Shown here: piece by piece, positions 1 to 7,730 of the stretch
Layout of the letters: the number at the start of each line of letters is the position of its first letter
How positions within the stretch are numbered: position 1 is the first letter of the stretch
DNA from: an uncultured bacterium
GTDB lineage: Bacteria > Muiribacteriota > Ozemobacteria > Ozemobacterales > Ozemobacteraceae
Assembly: GCA_937949615.1 (NCBI GenBank)
Contig: CALEDQ010000029.1
Coordinates: forward strand, 186,001-250,000
Length of the DNA stretch: 64,000 nucleotides
Direction: 5' to 3'
Position numbers and translations under genes: made by a program
Notes under the pieces: model-generated
What the model saw: only the letters and a program-made list of their open reading frames with translations
Told to the model about the DNA's origin: nothing
Database searches by the model: none

Positions 1-44
1 TTTCTGCCAACCCGGGGAACGGTATTGATCATCAGAACTTCCAT
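1..44 (-). CDS. rplI: Ribosomal protein bL9, 5' fragment
   Basis: Only the first 14 codons lie in the window; the gene runs off the left edge. They read MEVLMINTVPRVGR, matching the N-terminus of bL9, where a short beta strand leads into a G-rich turn. An AGGAGG ribosome-binding site sits at 51-56, seven bases from the ATG. bL9 binds domain V of 23S rRNA. The position after rpsF, ssb, rpsR and a DUF2232 protein is the usual gene order for this cluster and supports the assignment despite the short sequence. Confidence 0.8.
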   Translation of the reverse strand, partial: MEVLMINTVPRVGR

Positions 45-69
45 TATCTTCCTCCTGGGGTATTATCAA

Positions 70-1074
70 TTAAAAATCGTCGTCAGAATCATCTGACGCC
101 TGGAAAAGCGCTGGTTTCGGGGTTCTGAAGTCGGCCCAGACATCGATGATGCCAAACCAGACGACAGCCTGAGTGAAAACCAGAGCCATGCATGACAGGC
201 CAACTCTTGCGAACGGGCCCAGCTTATACTTTTCGAACATGAAGAAAATCAGCGACAAGCCGGCAATGTAATACATTATACTGCTGACCGCGAGGCAGTT
301 GGCCCCGACAGTGCGGGCAAAACCATACATCGGCATTGTTTCATCAGCGCCGACGACATAGAAAAGCAGCCAGCCACCAAGAAAAAGCCAGATCAGATGC
401 CAGTCGAAACGCCAGTCGGTGAAAGGCGGCATGGTGGCGATCTGAAAGCCGAATCGTGGGGCAAGGCGCACCGCCCCGGCATAGAAGATGCCGAGAGTCA
501 GCAGATGCCAGACAAACAGGAAAGTTGCCGGAATCAGAAGCACTGTGTAGTCAAAGACTTCACGGATATTTTCACGAATCAGCTCTACTGATTCCTGAGA
601 TTCCTGGCCTTTTTCCTGAATTTTATCGAGCTGTTTTTCAACTACCGCAATCTGACTGGCAAACTGTTCGCGCACTGGCAGCAGACCATCAGAACTGCTG
701 ACCTGGTTGGTGACGGCCCACATTCCGGTTGAGAACAGCGTAGCTGACAGTAAAGCCAGGCACATTGCCCGCAACGGCGCAAGACCGACCTTGACCGCGC
801 CATAGAGAAATGCCGCCGGCATAAGAATGAGCGGCATAAGCATTATGGCAGCCGAAGGCGTTGCGACCAGACTGGTGAGGGTCATGGTCAATGCCGAATA
901 GAGCAGAAACCAGAGGCCTCCCCAGGCCAGAATTACCAGAAATGCCGGCAGAGCGGCAACCGAGAGCACCAGCGCACCGATAAGAGGCATCTGGGTGGCG
1001 GCAACAAAGCCTGCCATAGTGATGATCACCATGACGGCCAGCCCCAGAGTTCTTATGGCGGTCGGATTACTCAT
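70..1074 (-). CDS. DUF2232/YybS-like multi-spanning membrane protein
   Basis: A 334-residue integral membrane protein with about eight hydrophobic segments, split by one charged helical stretch at roughly residues 128-170 that looks like a cytoplasmic loop. A protein of the YybS/DUF2232 type often sits between rpsR and rplI in bacteria, and this one fits in length, topology and position. The molecular function of the family is not established. The C-terminus ends in an acidic tail (DDSDDDF). It starts 19 bases after the rpsR stop and has no clear ribosome-binding site, so it is probably translated from the shared ribosomal transcript. Assignment rests on context and topology more than on a diagnostic motif. 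Confidence 0.7.
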   Translation of the reverse strand: MSNPTAIRTLGLAVMVIITMAGFVAATQMPLIGALVLSVAALPAFLVILAWGGLWFLLYSALTMTLTSLVATPSAAIMLMPLILMPAAFLYGAVKVGLAPLRAMCLALLSATLFSTGMWAVTNQVSSSDGLLPVREQFASQIAVVEKQLDKIQEKGQESQESVELIRENIREVFDYTVLLIPATFLFVWHLLTLGIFYAGAVRLAPRFGFQIATMPPFTDWRFDWHLIWLFLGGWLLFYVVGADETMPMYGFARTVGANCLAVSSIMYYIAGLSLIFFMFEKYKLGPFARVGLSCMALVFTQAVVWFGIIDVWADFRTPKPALFQASDDSDDDF

Positions 1075-1093
1075 TTGCGGTATTCAATTCGAA

Positions 1094-1321
1094 TCAGACG
1101 TTGGCGAACGGCAGCAGAGCCATGTTGCGGGCGCGCTTGATAGCAGTGGTAAGGTGCTTCTGGTGCGCGGTGCAGGTGCCGGTTGATCTGCGGCTGGTGA
1201 TTTTGCCGCGATCATTGATATATCTTCTCAGGCGGGAGATATCTTTATAATCGATGAAAGATACTTTGTCTTTGCAGAAATGACAGACTTTTCTGTGTCT
1301 GTGTCTTTTAAATTCGGCCAT
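1094..1321 (-). CDS. rpsR: 30S ribosomal protein bS18
   Basis: This 75-residue basic protein is bS18, which binds the 30S platform as a partner of bS6. The sequence has the family core (DYKDISRLRRYINDRGKI, then the RRSTGTCTAHQ segment) and an N-terminal CHFC pair. Together with the later Cys, the pair resembles the zinc-type S18 paralogue. A GGAGG site precedes the ATG by seven bases. It is the third gene of the rpsF-ssb-rpsR cluster. Confidence 0.97.
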   Translation of the reverse strand: MAEFKRHRHRKVCHFCKDKVSFIDYKDISRLRRYINDRGKITSRRSTGTCTAHQKHLTTAIKRARNMALLPFANV

Positions 1322-1365
1322 TTTTTTCCTCCGTTGGAATGCTGGTTAAGAATTATAGTCCGTTC

Positions 1366-1794
1366 TTAGAACGGAACTGCGTCATCGTCGCCGCCCATGG
1401 GACCGCTGAAATCAGCGCTGAAGCCGGGGTCATTACCACCTTCTTCAGCGGCTTCGCCGCGGCCGCCACCGAGAAACTGAACGTTATCGGCAACGATTTC
1501 TGTTACGGTGCGTTTCTGACCTTCCTGGGTCTCGTAGCTGCGGTTCTGCAACCTGCCTTCAACGAGAACCGGGCGGCCCTTGGTAAGAAATTTTGCGCAG
1601 TTTTCGCCAGTTTTGCCCCAGACGATGATGTTAAAATAGCTTGTTTCTTTTTTAAAATCGCCGTCGTTGCCCTTATAGGTGCGGTTTACGGCAATGCTGA
1701 AATTGGCGACCGAAGTGCCCTGAGCAGTGTGCCGTAATTCGGGGTCTCTGGTGAGATTACCGAGCAAAAAGACTTTATTGAGATTGCCAGCCAT
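1366..1794 (-). CDS. ssb: Single-stranded DNA-binding protein
   Basis: A 142-residue SSB. The N-terminal 105 residues form the OB fold, with recognisable NKVFLLGNLTRDPELRHT and SYFNIIVWGKTGENCAKFL segments. A Gly-rich linker follows, and the acidic tail ends DDDAVPF, the variant here of the usual DDDIPF peptide that recruits replication and repair partners. It begins 12 bases after the rpsF stop and lies between rpsF and rpsR, the common bacterial arrangement. Only a weak ribosome-binding site is visible, so translation is probably coupled to rpsF. Confidence 0.96.
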   Translation of the reverse strand: MAGNLNKVFLLGNLTRDPELRHTAQGTSVANFSIAVNRTYKGNDGDFKKETSYFNIIVWGKTGENCAKFLTKGRPVLVEGRLQNRSYETQEGQKRTVTEIVADNVQFLGGGRGEAAEEGGNDPGFSADFSGPMGGDDDAVPF

Positions 1795-1806
1795 GCTAAA
1801 CCCGGC

Positions 1807-2094
1807 TTACTGACCGCGAACGGTGGTCATGAAGCGAAGAATTGTCTGATTGATCAGATAAGTTCTTTCGAGTTCTCTGAGTGCATCGCCGGTAGCCTGG
1901 AAATTCACAAGAACGTAGTTACCTTCAATGTGTTTTTCCACGGGGTAAGCGAGCGGGCGTCTGCCCCATTTGTCGATCTTTTCGATCTGGCCACCGTTTT
2001 TGGTGATTGCATTTTCTACTTTGCCGATGAGAACATCAAGGGCTTCGGTTTCAATGCCGGGTTCGGTGAAGAACAAAGTTTCGTAAGGTTTCAC
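1807..2094 (-). CDS. rpsF: 30S ribosomal protein bS6
   Basis: A 95-residue bS6 with the ferredoxin-like fold expected of the family: an N-terminal YETLFF strand, the GGQIEKIDKWGRRPLAYPVEKHIEGNY region without the long acidic tail seen in E. coli, and a C-terminal ILRFMTTV strand. The start is GTG, nine bases after GGGAGG. It is the first gene of the cluster and is served by the promoter at 2166-2194 with a leader of about 65 bases. Confidence 0.96.
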   Translation of the reverse strand: MKPYETLFFTEPGIETEALDVLIGKVENAITKNGGQIEKIDKWGRRPLAYPVEKHIEGNYVLVNFQATGDALRELERTYLINQTILRFMTTVRGQ

Positions 2095-2165
2095 TGATGA
2101 AAACCTCCCTTCGGATAAGTTTCAGCCTCTGTCACATTAAAGACAGAAGCAGGGACGTACCCCGC

Positions 2166-2194
2166 AGTATATCACCATTTTTCAGGCAAAGCAA
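2166..2194 (-). promoter_or_regulatory. Probable sigma-70 promoter of the rpsF operon
   Basis: Read on the minus strand, a -35 box TTGCTT (2189-2194) and a -10 box TATACT (2166-2171) are 17 bases apart. Transcription would start near 2159, leaving a leader of about 65 bases that contains a TCTGTC/GACAGA hairpin before the rpsF ribosome-binding site. Seen directly; promoter activity is inferred. Confidence 0.65.
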
Positions 2195-2208
2195 CAGTTT
2201 TTCTGACT

Positions 2209-2285
2209 GCGGATGAACACAGAACGGGCGTCTGCTGATTAATTCAAATACCTCAGAGCCACAGATGAACGCGGATGAACACAGA
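2209..2285. repeat. Short intergenic direct repeat
   Basis: The 15-mer GCGGATGAACACAGA occurs at 2209-2223 and again at 2271-2285, the second copy preceded by a related ACAGATGAAC. It lies between the rpsF promoter and the end of the GT-C gene. Sequences of this type recur between genes in many bacteria without a known role. The rest of 2200-2391 holds only a weak interrupted inverted repeat (GTCAC/GTGAC at 2324 and 2369 around GAATTA/TAATTC) and no gene. Confidence 0.6.
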
Positions 2286-2391
2286 TAAAAAATATTGCGA
2301 ATATGGAGAAAGACTGATCCACTGTCACATTATGAATTAGTGGCCTACCCGTAATTCACGCGAAGGCAGTGACATATGACAAAAAACCTGG

Positions 2392-4119
2392 TCAGCGGGT
2401 AAAAGAGGTGATTTTCAATTTTTCACTGCCGGTCAGCTGAGTCTCGAAAAGAACTTCGGCCTTCAGACCTGATATTTCGGCTGGCAGCGACGACATGTTT
2501 GACCTGGCGGTTTTATAATCGATCGCCTCGACGAAAATAAGACGGTTATAAGCGCAGATTTCCAGCATTTTCATGATTTTTGCGGCGTTGGCCGTCAGAT
2601 ACTCGGGACCGACAGCACTGTAACCGAGCGGAATATACATTGTCGGCCGCTGACAGACGACAATGCTCTCTTCACCGGCAGGCAACCGGGCCAACTGCTG
2701 CCTGACCCATTTGAATTCGCGGTAAAGAGCAATGTTATTGGTGCCGCGACTGCCGGAAACTGCCGGCCAGCTGGTGATCAGCAACAGAATAGCAAAAACA
2801 GCCATTCTGGCCGAGAAGCGACAAGCAGTTTCAGCAGACCATTTTTGCATGCTGACGACGCGAATCACCGCCGAGACTGCAAGAAAAACCAGGCCTGGCA
2901 GCATGATGACGACAAGGCGCGCAGTATAAGGGTTCATCGGGTTACCCTGCGCATAAAACAACCGGATCAACAGATGCAGAAGAAAAAACGCACCGATGCT
3001 TATTTCGAACATTTTCATGCGAGCATTGCCGACAGTTGAAATTAGCTCTTTCAATCTCAGAATCAGCCCGACAGCAGCCACGGCAAGGATTATTGGCCCA
3101 ATAAAACCGGAAAATTCCGGCAGAGTAAAATATTTGACCCAGCCAGCCGCATTTGGCAGAAAATTCGCAGCCGCAAAAGCATCGTCAAGACTCTGAACCT
3201 GAAAACTACCGGTGTTGAAAGTCAGTCTTCGCAGCCAAAATGCCGGAACAAGAAGAAGTGGAAACGCCCAGGTAATAAGCTGGTAAGTGGCTGCCGACCC
3301 ATTCTCGTTCTGCTCTGCCGCAGCAGGCCTATGAAGAAAAAGAAGCAAAGGCACAAAGCAGATAAAACCAACGATAGACTCATAGCGCGAAAAAGCCAGA
3401 AGCAAAAGAACAGAGATAATCGGTGCAACCCCGACACGACCTTCGATCATCTTTGCGACCATAAACAGCAACAGCAGAACCAGAAACAGATTATATATCT
3501 CAAACCCGGCCGAACAGGTTGACTGCACAAATGCCGGAAAAGCCGCCAGTAGAATCATTGCTGGCCAGCTCCAGATTTTTCCTGCATATCCGGCAACCAG
3601 CAAATACATCAGAACGAGTGACAGCCACGCCAGGCCCAGATTCAGAATCAGAGCGTTCGCAGGCCGGTAGCCGGTAATGCCGTGAACCAGCGAGAGTAAA
3701 AACGGGTATCCCGGCGGCCGCATTTCGGTTTTACTGGTCAGACCTTCGAACATGCCGTGGTAGTAAAAAAGACCTTCAAGCGGCAGTCTGGTTTTCAGGC
3801 CTCTGTGCATTTCGAATGAAACACCGAGAAGATTCGTTTCATCGGCCAGAATTCTGAAATCTGGCGGACTCAAAAGGGCCGCACAGCCAACCAGCAACAG
3901 AGCCCCCAAAAGCATGGCCTTATTTTGCGAAAGCCATTCGGGCCAGATGATCTGCCGCACCATTCCGGAAAATGAAGCAACCGCAGACAGCGCAATTACC
4001 AGCATAAAAAACCATGCAAGATTCTGATAATAGAACTCTGTCGTCGTAATTGCCGGTACAAAGCCGGCAAGCAGAGCAATTATAGAAGTAATAACCAGCA
4101 CAGCAATTTTTCTTTGCAT
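2392..4119 (-). CDS. GT-C superfamily-like polytopic membrane protein (copy A)
   Basis: A 575-residue protein with about 11-13 hydrophobic segments. After the second or third membrane segment comes a loop with SPPDFRILADETNLL, whose Asp93-Glu94 pair resembles the acidic motif in the first periplasmic loop of GT-C glycosyltransferases (ArnT/PMT/GT39 type). Such enzymes transfer sugars from polyprenyl-phosphate donors on the outer face of the inner membrane. It is paralogous to the gene immediately upstream, sharing this loop and later segments (YHGM, TGYRP, FREFK-like). The ATG at 4119 is preferred because it lies 10 bases after the upstream stop; a longer frame would run back into that gene. 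Donor and acceptor cannot be told from sequence. Confidence 0.65.
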   Translation of the reverse strand: MQRKIAVLVITSIIALLAGFVPAITTTEFYYQNLAWFFMLVIALSAVASFSGMVRQIIWPEWLSQNKAMLLGALLLVGCAALLSPPDFRILADETNLLGVSFEMHRGLKTRLPLEGLFYYHGMFEGLTSKTEMRPPGYPFLLSLVHGITGYRPANALILNLGLAWLSLVLMYLLVAGYAGKIWSWPAMILLAAFPAFVQSTCSAGFEIYNLFLVLLLLFMVAKMIEGRVGVAPIISVLLLLAFSRYESIVGFICFVPLLLFLHRPAAAEQNENGSAATYQLITWAFPLLLVPAFWLRRLTFNTGSFQVQSLDDAFAAANFLPNAAGWVKYFTLPEFSGFIGPIILAVAAVGLILRLKELISTVGNARMKMFEISIGAFFLLHLLIRLFYAQGNPMNPYTARLVVIMLPGLVFLAVSAVIRVVSMQKWSAETACRFSARMAVFAILLLITSWPAVSGSRGTNNIALYREFKWVRQQLARLPAGEESIVVCQRPTMYIPLGYSAVGPEYLTANAAKIMKMLEICAYNRLIFVEAIDYKTARSNMSSLPAEISGLKAEVLFETQLTGSEKLKITSFTR

Positions 4120-4129
4120 GTTATTCTCT

Positions 4130-5869
4130 TTATTCTGGCACGTGTTTTGAGATGCGTAATTTTCGGTTAACGGAAAGCTGCGATTCATAGATGGTTTCAA
4201 GGGCAAAGTCCGGATTAATTTCTGAATTGTCAACGCATCTGCCCGTGTCGATCTCAATCTTCTGAACCACGATCAGATAGCGCCAGGTGCGGTTTTTCAG
4301 ATCCTGCTTAATCTGATCGGCGCAGGCATTCAGATGCCCGATGGTAAAAGTATTGTAACGCAAAGGCGTCATGGCATTTGACTGCTCGGTAACCACTATA
4401 TAGTCTTTATGATCAGGAAAATTACGGGCTAAAAACTCGCGCACCGTTTTGAATTCACGATAAAAAAGAATGTCTCTGACAGCCAGATTCTGACCTGCCG
4501 CCGGCCAGCCATGCAATAAAACCAGCACTGTCATGATTGCTGCCCAACCGCGGTTGCAGGCAAACAGCAGCGTCAGGCGCCGCAGCAGATAAACCGCAAG
4601 AAAAACCAGCACCGGCAAAAAGACTATACCCAGACGCGACGTGTATTGCAGCGTCATGTCGCCCCAGTAATAGGCGAAGCGCGCGCCGGCATGCAGCAAG
4701 AACAACCACGCTCCGGCCAGCAGAAAAAGGCGGTCAGCCCGGTATGCCAACGCTGCCTGCTGATCTTTTACCGCCTGGCAATGACGCGCCTGCCAGTCAA
4801 AGAAAACCCAGACAAGGCCGGCAACCGCAAGAAAAAATATTATCGGCACCATACCATAGGCTCTTTCGCTGCCACTGAAAAATGGCAATGCCCGCCTGAT
4901 GTTTTTCACAAAAAGATCCAGCCCAAAAGCCTGATCGATACTGCTGACCTGAAATGCCTGCTGGCTGAAAGTCACCACCCGCAGCCAGGCAACCGGCAGA
5001 AAAAGCAGCGGCAGAATGGCGAGTCTCAGGCTGAAATGACAGTATTCGCTGCCAGGCAAGCGCCTGAGAATGACTGGAACCGCGCAGAAAAGCGCAAGCG
5101 CCGATTCATAACGTGTCTGCGCCAGAAGCGGCAGAAGCAGAAGCAAAGCCTCGGCATTGGCTGCCGTCGCAGTTCGGATGAAGCGATTGAGCAGCAGCAG
5201 AAAGACCAGAACGAAAGCCAGATTGAAAACTTCGAAACCGGCAGAGGTCATGTAGAGCACAAAAACCGGGAAAGACCCGAGCAGCAGCATTGCCACAGTT
5301 CCCCAGAACCGGCCCCAGAAAAGCTGAGTCAGATAATATACCAGAAAAAGGCAGGCAAAACCGGCCATAGCATTGACTGCAAAAGCGTTTTCAGGCCGGT
5401 AACCGGTCAAAGAATGTAAAGCACTGGCCGCGAAAGGAAAAAGCCCCGGTCGCATATCGGTAACCTGGCTGATGACGCGACGCATGCCATGATAGTAGCT
5501 AACCATCTGGGTCGGATTAGTACATGCGTGTTCGTCATACATTGCCATCGCCATGCTGAGCAGGTTGGTCTCATCGGCAAGAATGCGAAAATCCGGTGGC
5601 GATGCAAAAATCGCCGCAATACTCAGCCCGGCCGCCAGTAAACCCGGCCACAGATGTCTGCTGAAGCGCTGGCTGATTTCGGCGGGCGCCGGCAACAGCT
5701 TAAAACACTGCTGCAGCCAGAGAAAAAGCGCAAATGCGAGAAAATACCAGGTATAAATGTTGTAATACTGTTCCATTCGAGCTTTGTCCAAGCCGACAAA
5801 CCCGAAATAAACCGCTACTGAAGTGGTAAAAGCGGTGAAAGTCAGAATTGCTTTTGCTTTACTGTTCAT
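4130..5869 (-). CDS. GT-C superfamily-like polytopic membrane protein (copy B)
   Basis: A 579-residue multi-spanning protein, tandem paralogue of the gene that follows it. It carries the same loop motif, SPPDFRILADETNLL, with the candidate catalytic pair at Asp99-Glu100, then YYHGM and a TGYRPENAF segment shared with copy A. The ATG at 5869 is used; an in-frame TTG at 5914 would overlap the upstream RCC1 gene and has no ribosome-binding site. The pair may act on the same pathway (envelope glycan or protein glycosylation). That the two copies work together is inference from adjacency. Confidence 0.65.
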   Translation of the reverse strand: MNSKAKAILTFTAFTTSVAVYFGFVGLDKARMEQYYNIYTWYFLAFALFLWLQQCFKLLPAPAEISQRFSRHLWPGLLAAGLSIAAIFASPPDFRILADETNLLSMAMAMYDEHACTNPTQMVSYYHGMRRVISQVTDMRPGLFPFAASALHSLTGYRPENAFAVNAMAGFACLFLVYYLTQLFWGRFWGTVAMLLLGSFPVFVLYMTSAGFEVFNLAFVLVFLLLLNRFIRTATAANAEALLLLLPLLAQTRYESALALFCAVPVILRRLPGSEYCHFSLRLAILPLLFLPVAWLRVVTFSQQAFQVSSIDQAFGLDLFVKNIRRALPFFSGSERAYGMVPIIFFLAVAGLVWVFFDWQARHCQAVKDQQAALAYRADRLFLLAGAWLFLLHAGARFAYYWGDMTLQYTSRLGIVFLPVLVFLAVYLLRRLTLLFACNRGWAAIMTVLVLLHGWPAAGQNLAVRDILFYREFKTVREFLARNFPDHKDYIVVTEQSNAMTPLRYNTFTIGHLNACADQIKQDLKNRTWRYLIVVQKIEIDTGRCVDNSEINPDFALETIYESQLSVNRKLRISKHVPE

Positions 5870-5894
5870 GACATTAGCTGTGCCATAGTGAGAT

Positions 5895-7649
5895 TCAATT
5901 CCATGGGCTGGCAATGTTCAGCTGCGCAGGAGTAGAAACGCCACTCCCGCCGGTAAGACCGTTGCCGACCTGGCCGGCAGAGTTATCGCCAAAAGCATAA
6001 TTTGCCGCCGTTGAAATAACATAAGAGTTGTTTTCACCACAACCGGCTGTAGAAACACCGCTGAAAAATATATTTTTGCCCGGACTTGTAAGATCTGTCG
6101 TCGAAGTTCCCAGTTGGCCCAGAGTATTGTCACCAAAAACATACAATTCACCGGCAGCTGTAACCATCAGACTGTGGTTGGCACCGGCAAATATCTTCTG
6201 AACGCTGCCTGGAGCAGTAATTTTCTGAGGCGAAGAAATTACCGGCGTGGAAGTACCAAGACCGGCCTGACCAAAACTGTTAAAGCCCCATGAATACACA
6301 TAACCATCAACGCCAAGTACAAGGCAATGCCCGCTGCCGGCCGCGACAGCGGCAGCATCGACCGGCATGTTTACCTGAAAAAAGACAGAGCTGCTCAAAA
6401 CAGGTTCGCCAGAGCCATCAACAGCCGCTTCGGTCAGCTGGTATCTCGAATTATCACCGGCAGCAAGCACTTTGCCGTCTTTTATGATCAGACTGAAATC
6501 GTTACCGGCTGCGACCGCGGTGACTCCTGTCATTCCGAAAACCGCCTGCGGAGCGACACCGACCGTCGAAACACTGCCAAGCCCGAGCTGGCCCTTGCTG
6601 TTGGCGCCCCAGACATAGAGCTGACCAGCACTGCCAATTGCCAACGCATGCTGTTTGCCAGCTGAGACGGCAGTAATATTGCTTAACACCGGCACCTGTA
6701 CCGGGTAAACGGTTGAATCGCCAACACTGCTGCCAAGCTGCAACAGGTCATTCACGCCACAGGCATAAACCAGATTATCTTCGCAAAGCAGCAGCGAATA
6801 ATCATCGCGGGCGGCAATAGCGCTGACCTTTCTGGTAAAAGGTGAAAACTTCGGGTAATAGGTTTCAGCAACTCCGGGCATGGCAAGCTGCCCGACAGCA
6901 TTGTTGCCAAACCCGACAAACGTACCGTCATCGCGCAGACCAATACTGTGTATCGACCCGCCGGTAAGAGCAATCAGTTTCGCCCCGGCAATCCTGTTTT
7001 TATAGTTTGTGAAAATCTTTTCAGATACTGTCTTGTCACCGGCGGCAGCTGACGCGTAAACCTCGTTGAGATTGGCAAAAATCGCCGAGGAAATGACGTT
7101 CATCGTTGAAAAATCAGCAATAGAGAGCAGCGCTGCTCTCGCGACAACGTCTTCCTGCAGCAATGAACCGCTGGCAACTATAGTAACCACGTTGTTCTGG
7201 CCGGGCAAAAGGTCGGCACCGCCATGAAACACCTGATATTTCGTCGCACCGACAACGACTCCGGCCCCAACAAGCTCAAGAGTCGCAATGACCGGCACCG
7301 CCGGCACAGATGAGAAAGTCACGGTCGCCGTGCCATCGGGAGCGGTTGTACCCCCGCTGATGGTTGCGGTTTTGCGCATCAGGGTGATCGGATTGCTCAG
7401 GTTGCCGCGGTTGATCAGCTTGAGCGTAAAAACAGCGCTGGCGGATGTCTGCGCTCTGAAGGCAGCGCGAAGTGCTTCATCAGGCAGCTTCAGCCTGATA
7501 CTCACTTCTGCGGTTGCCGAAGATGGCAATTTTGCGGCATCCCCAGACGGATTTTCAGACAGCAGACCTGAGTTGCGGTCAGAGCCGCTAAAACAGCCGG
7601 CAAGTGCCCCTATCAGGCAGAGGCAGGCAATCAGCAGAGTTTTTTTCAT
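5895..7649 (-). CDS. Lipoprotein with RCC1-type beta-propeller repeats
   Basis: A 584-residue exported protein. The N-terminus is a lipoprotein signal with lipobox LAGC (Cys18), followed by a low-complexity linker. Residues about 40-200 form a beta-rich and then helical module shared with the neighbouring protease lipoprotein. From about residue 225 on there are seven RCC1/BNR-like repeats, each with a pattern such as HALAIGSAGQLYVWGANSK then GQLGLG, which should form a seven-bladed propeller. RCC1 propellers usually bind protein partners; no enzyme motif is visible. It lies 25 bases upstream of the GT-C copy B start and may be cotranscribed. The ligand is unknown. Confidence 0.85.
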   Translation of the reverse strand: MKKTLLIACLCLIGALAGCFSGSDRNSGLLSENPSGDAAKLPSSATAEVSIRLKLPDEALRAAFRAQTSASAVFTLKLINRGNLSNPITLMRKTATISGGTTAPDGTATVTFSSVPAVPVIATLELVGAGVVVGATKYQVFHGGADLLPGQNNVVTIVASGSLLQEDVVARAALLSIADFSTMNVISSAIFANLNEVYASAAAGDKTVSEKIFTNYKNRIAGAKLIALTGGSIHSIGLRDDGTFVGFGNNAVGQLAMPGVAETYYPKFSPFTRKVSAIAARDDYSLLLCEDNLVYACGVNDLLQLGSSVGDSTVYPVQVPVLSNITAVSAGKQHALAIGSAGQLYVWGANSKGQLGLGSVSTVGVAPQAVFGMTGVTAVAAGNDFSLIIKDGKVLAAGDNSRYQLTEAAVDGSGEPVLSSSVFFQVNMPVDAAAVAAGSGHCLVLGVDGYVYSWGFNSFGQAGLGTSTPVISSPQKITAPGSVQKIFAGANHSLMVTAAGELYVFGDNTLGQLGTSTTDLTSPGKNIFFSGVSTAGCGENNSYVISTAANYAFGDNSAGQVGNGLTGGSGVSTPAQLNIASPWN

Positions 7650-7730
7650 TACTTAAACACCGTACACAGTTTTTTTCAGTATAACCTCTGCTGTTGAGGC
7701 ATGCAACAAGATGAATCCGGCCGGAAAAAG

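Noticed and set aside
4646..5419. Long plus-strand open frame of 257 codons
   Set aside because: It lies wholly opposite the GT-C copy B gene, has a Gln/Lys/Arg-rich composition typical of antisense of a membrane gene, and no ribosome-binding site.
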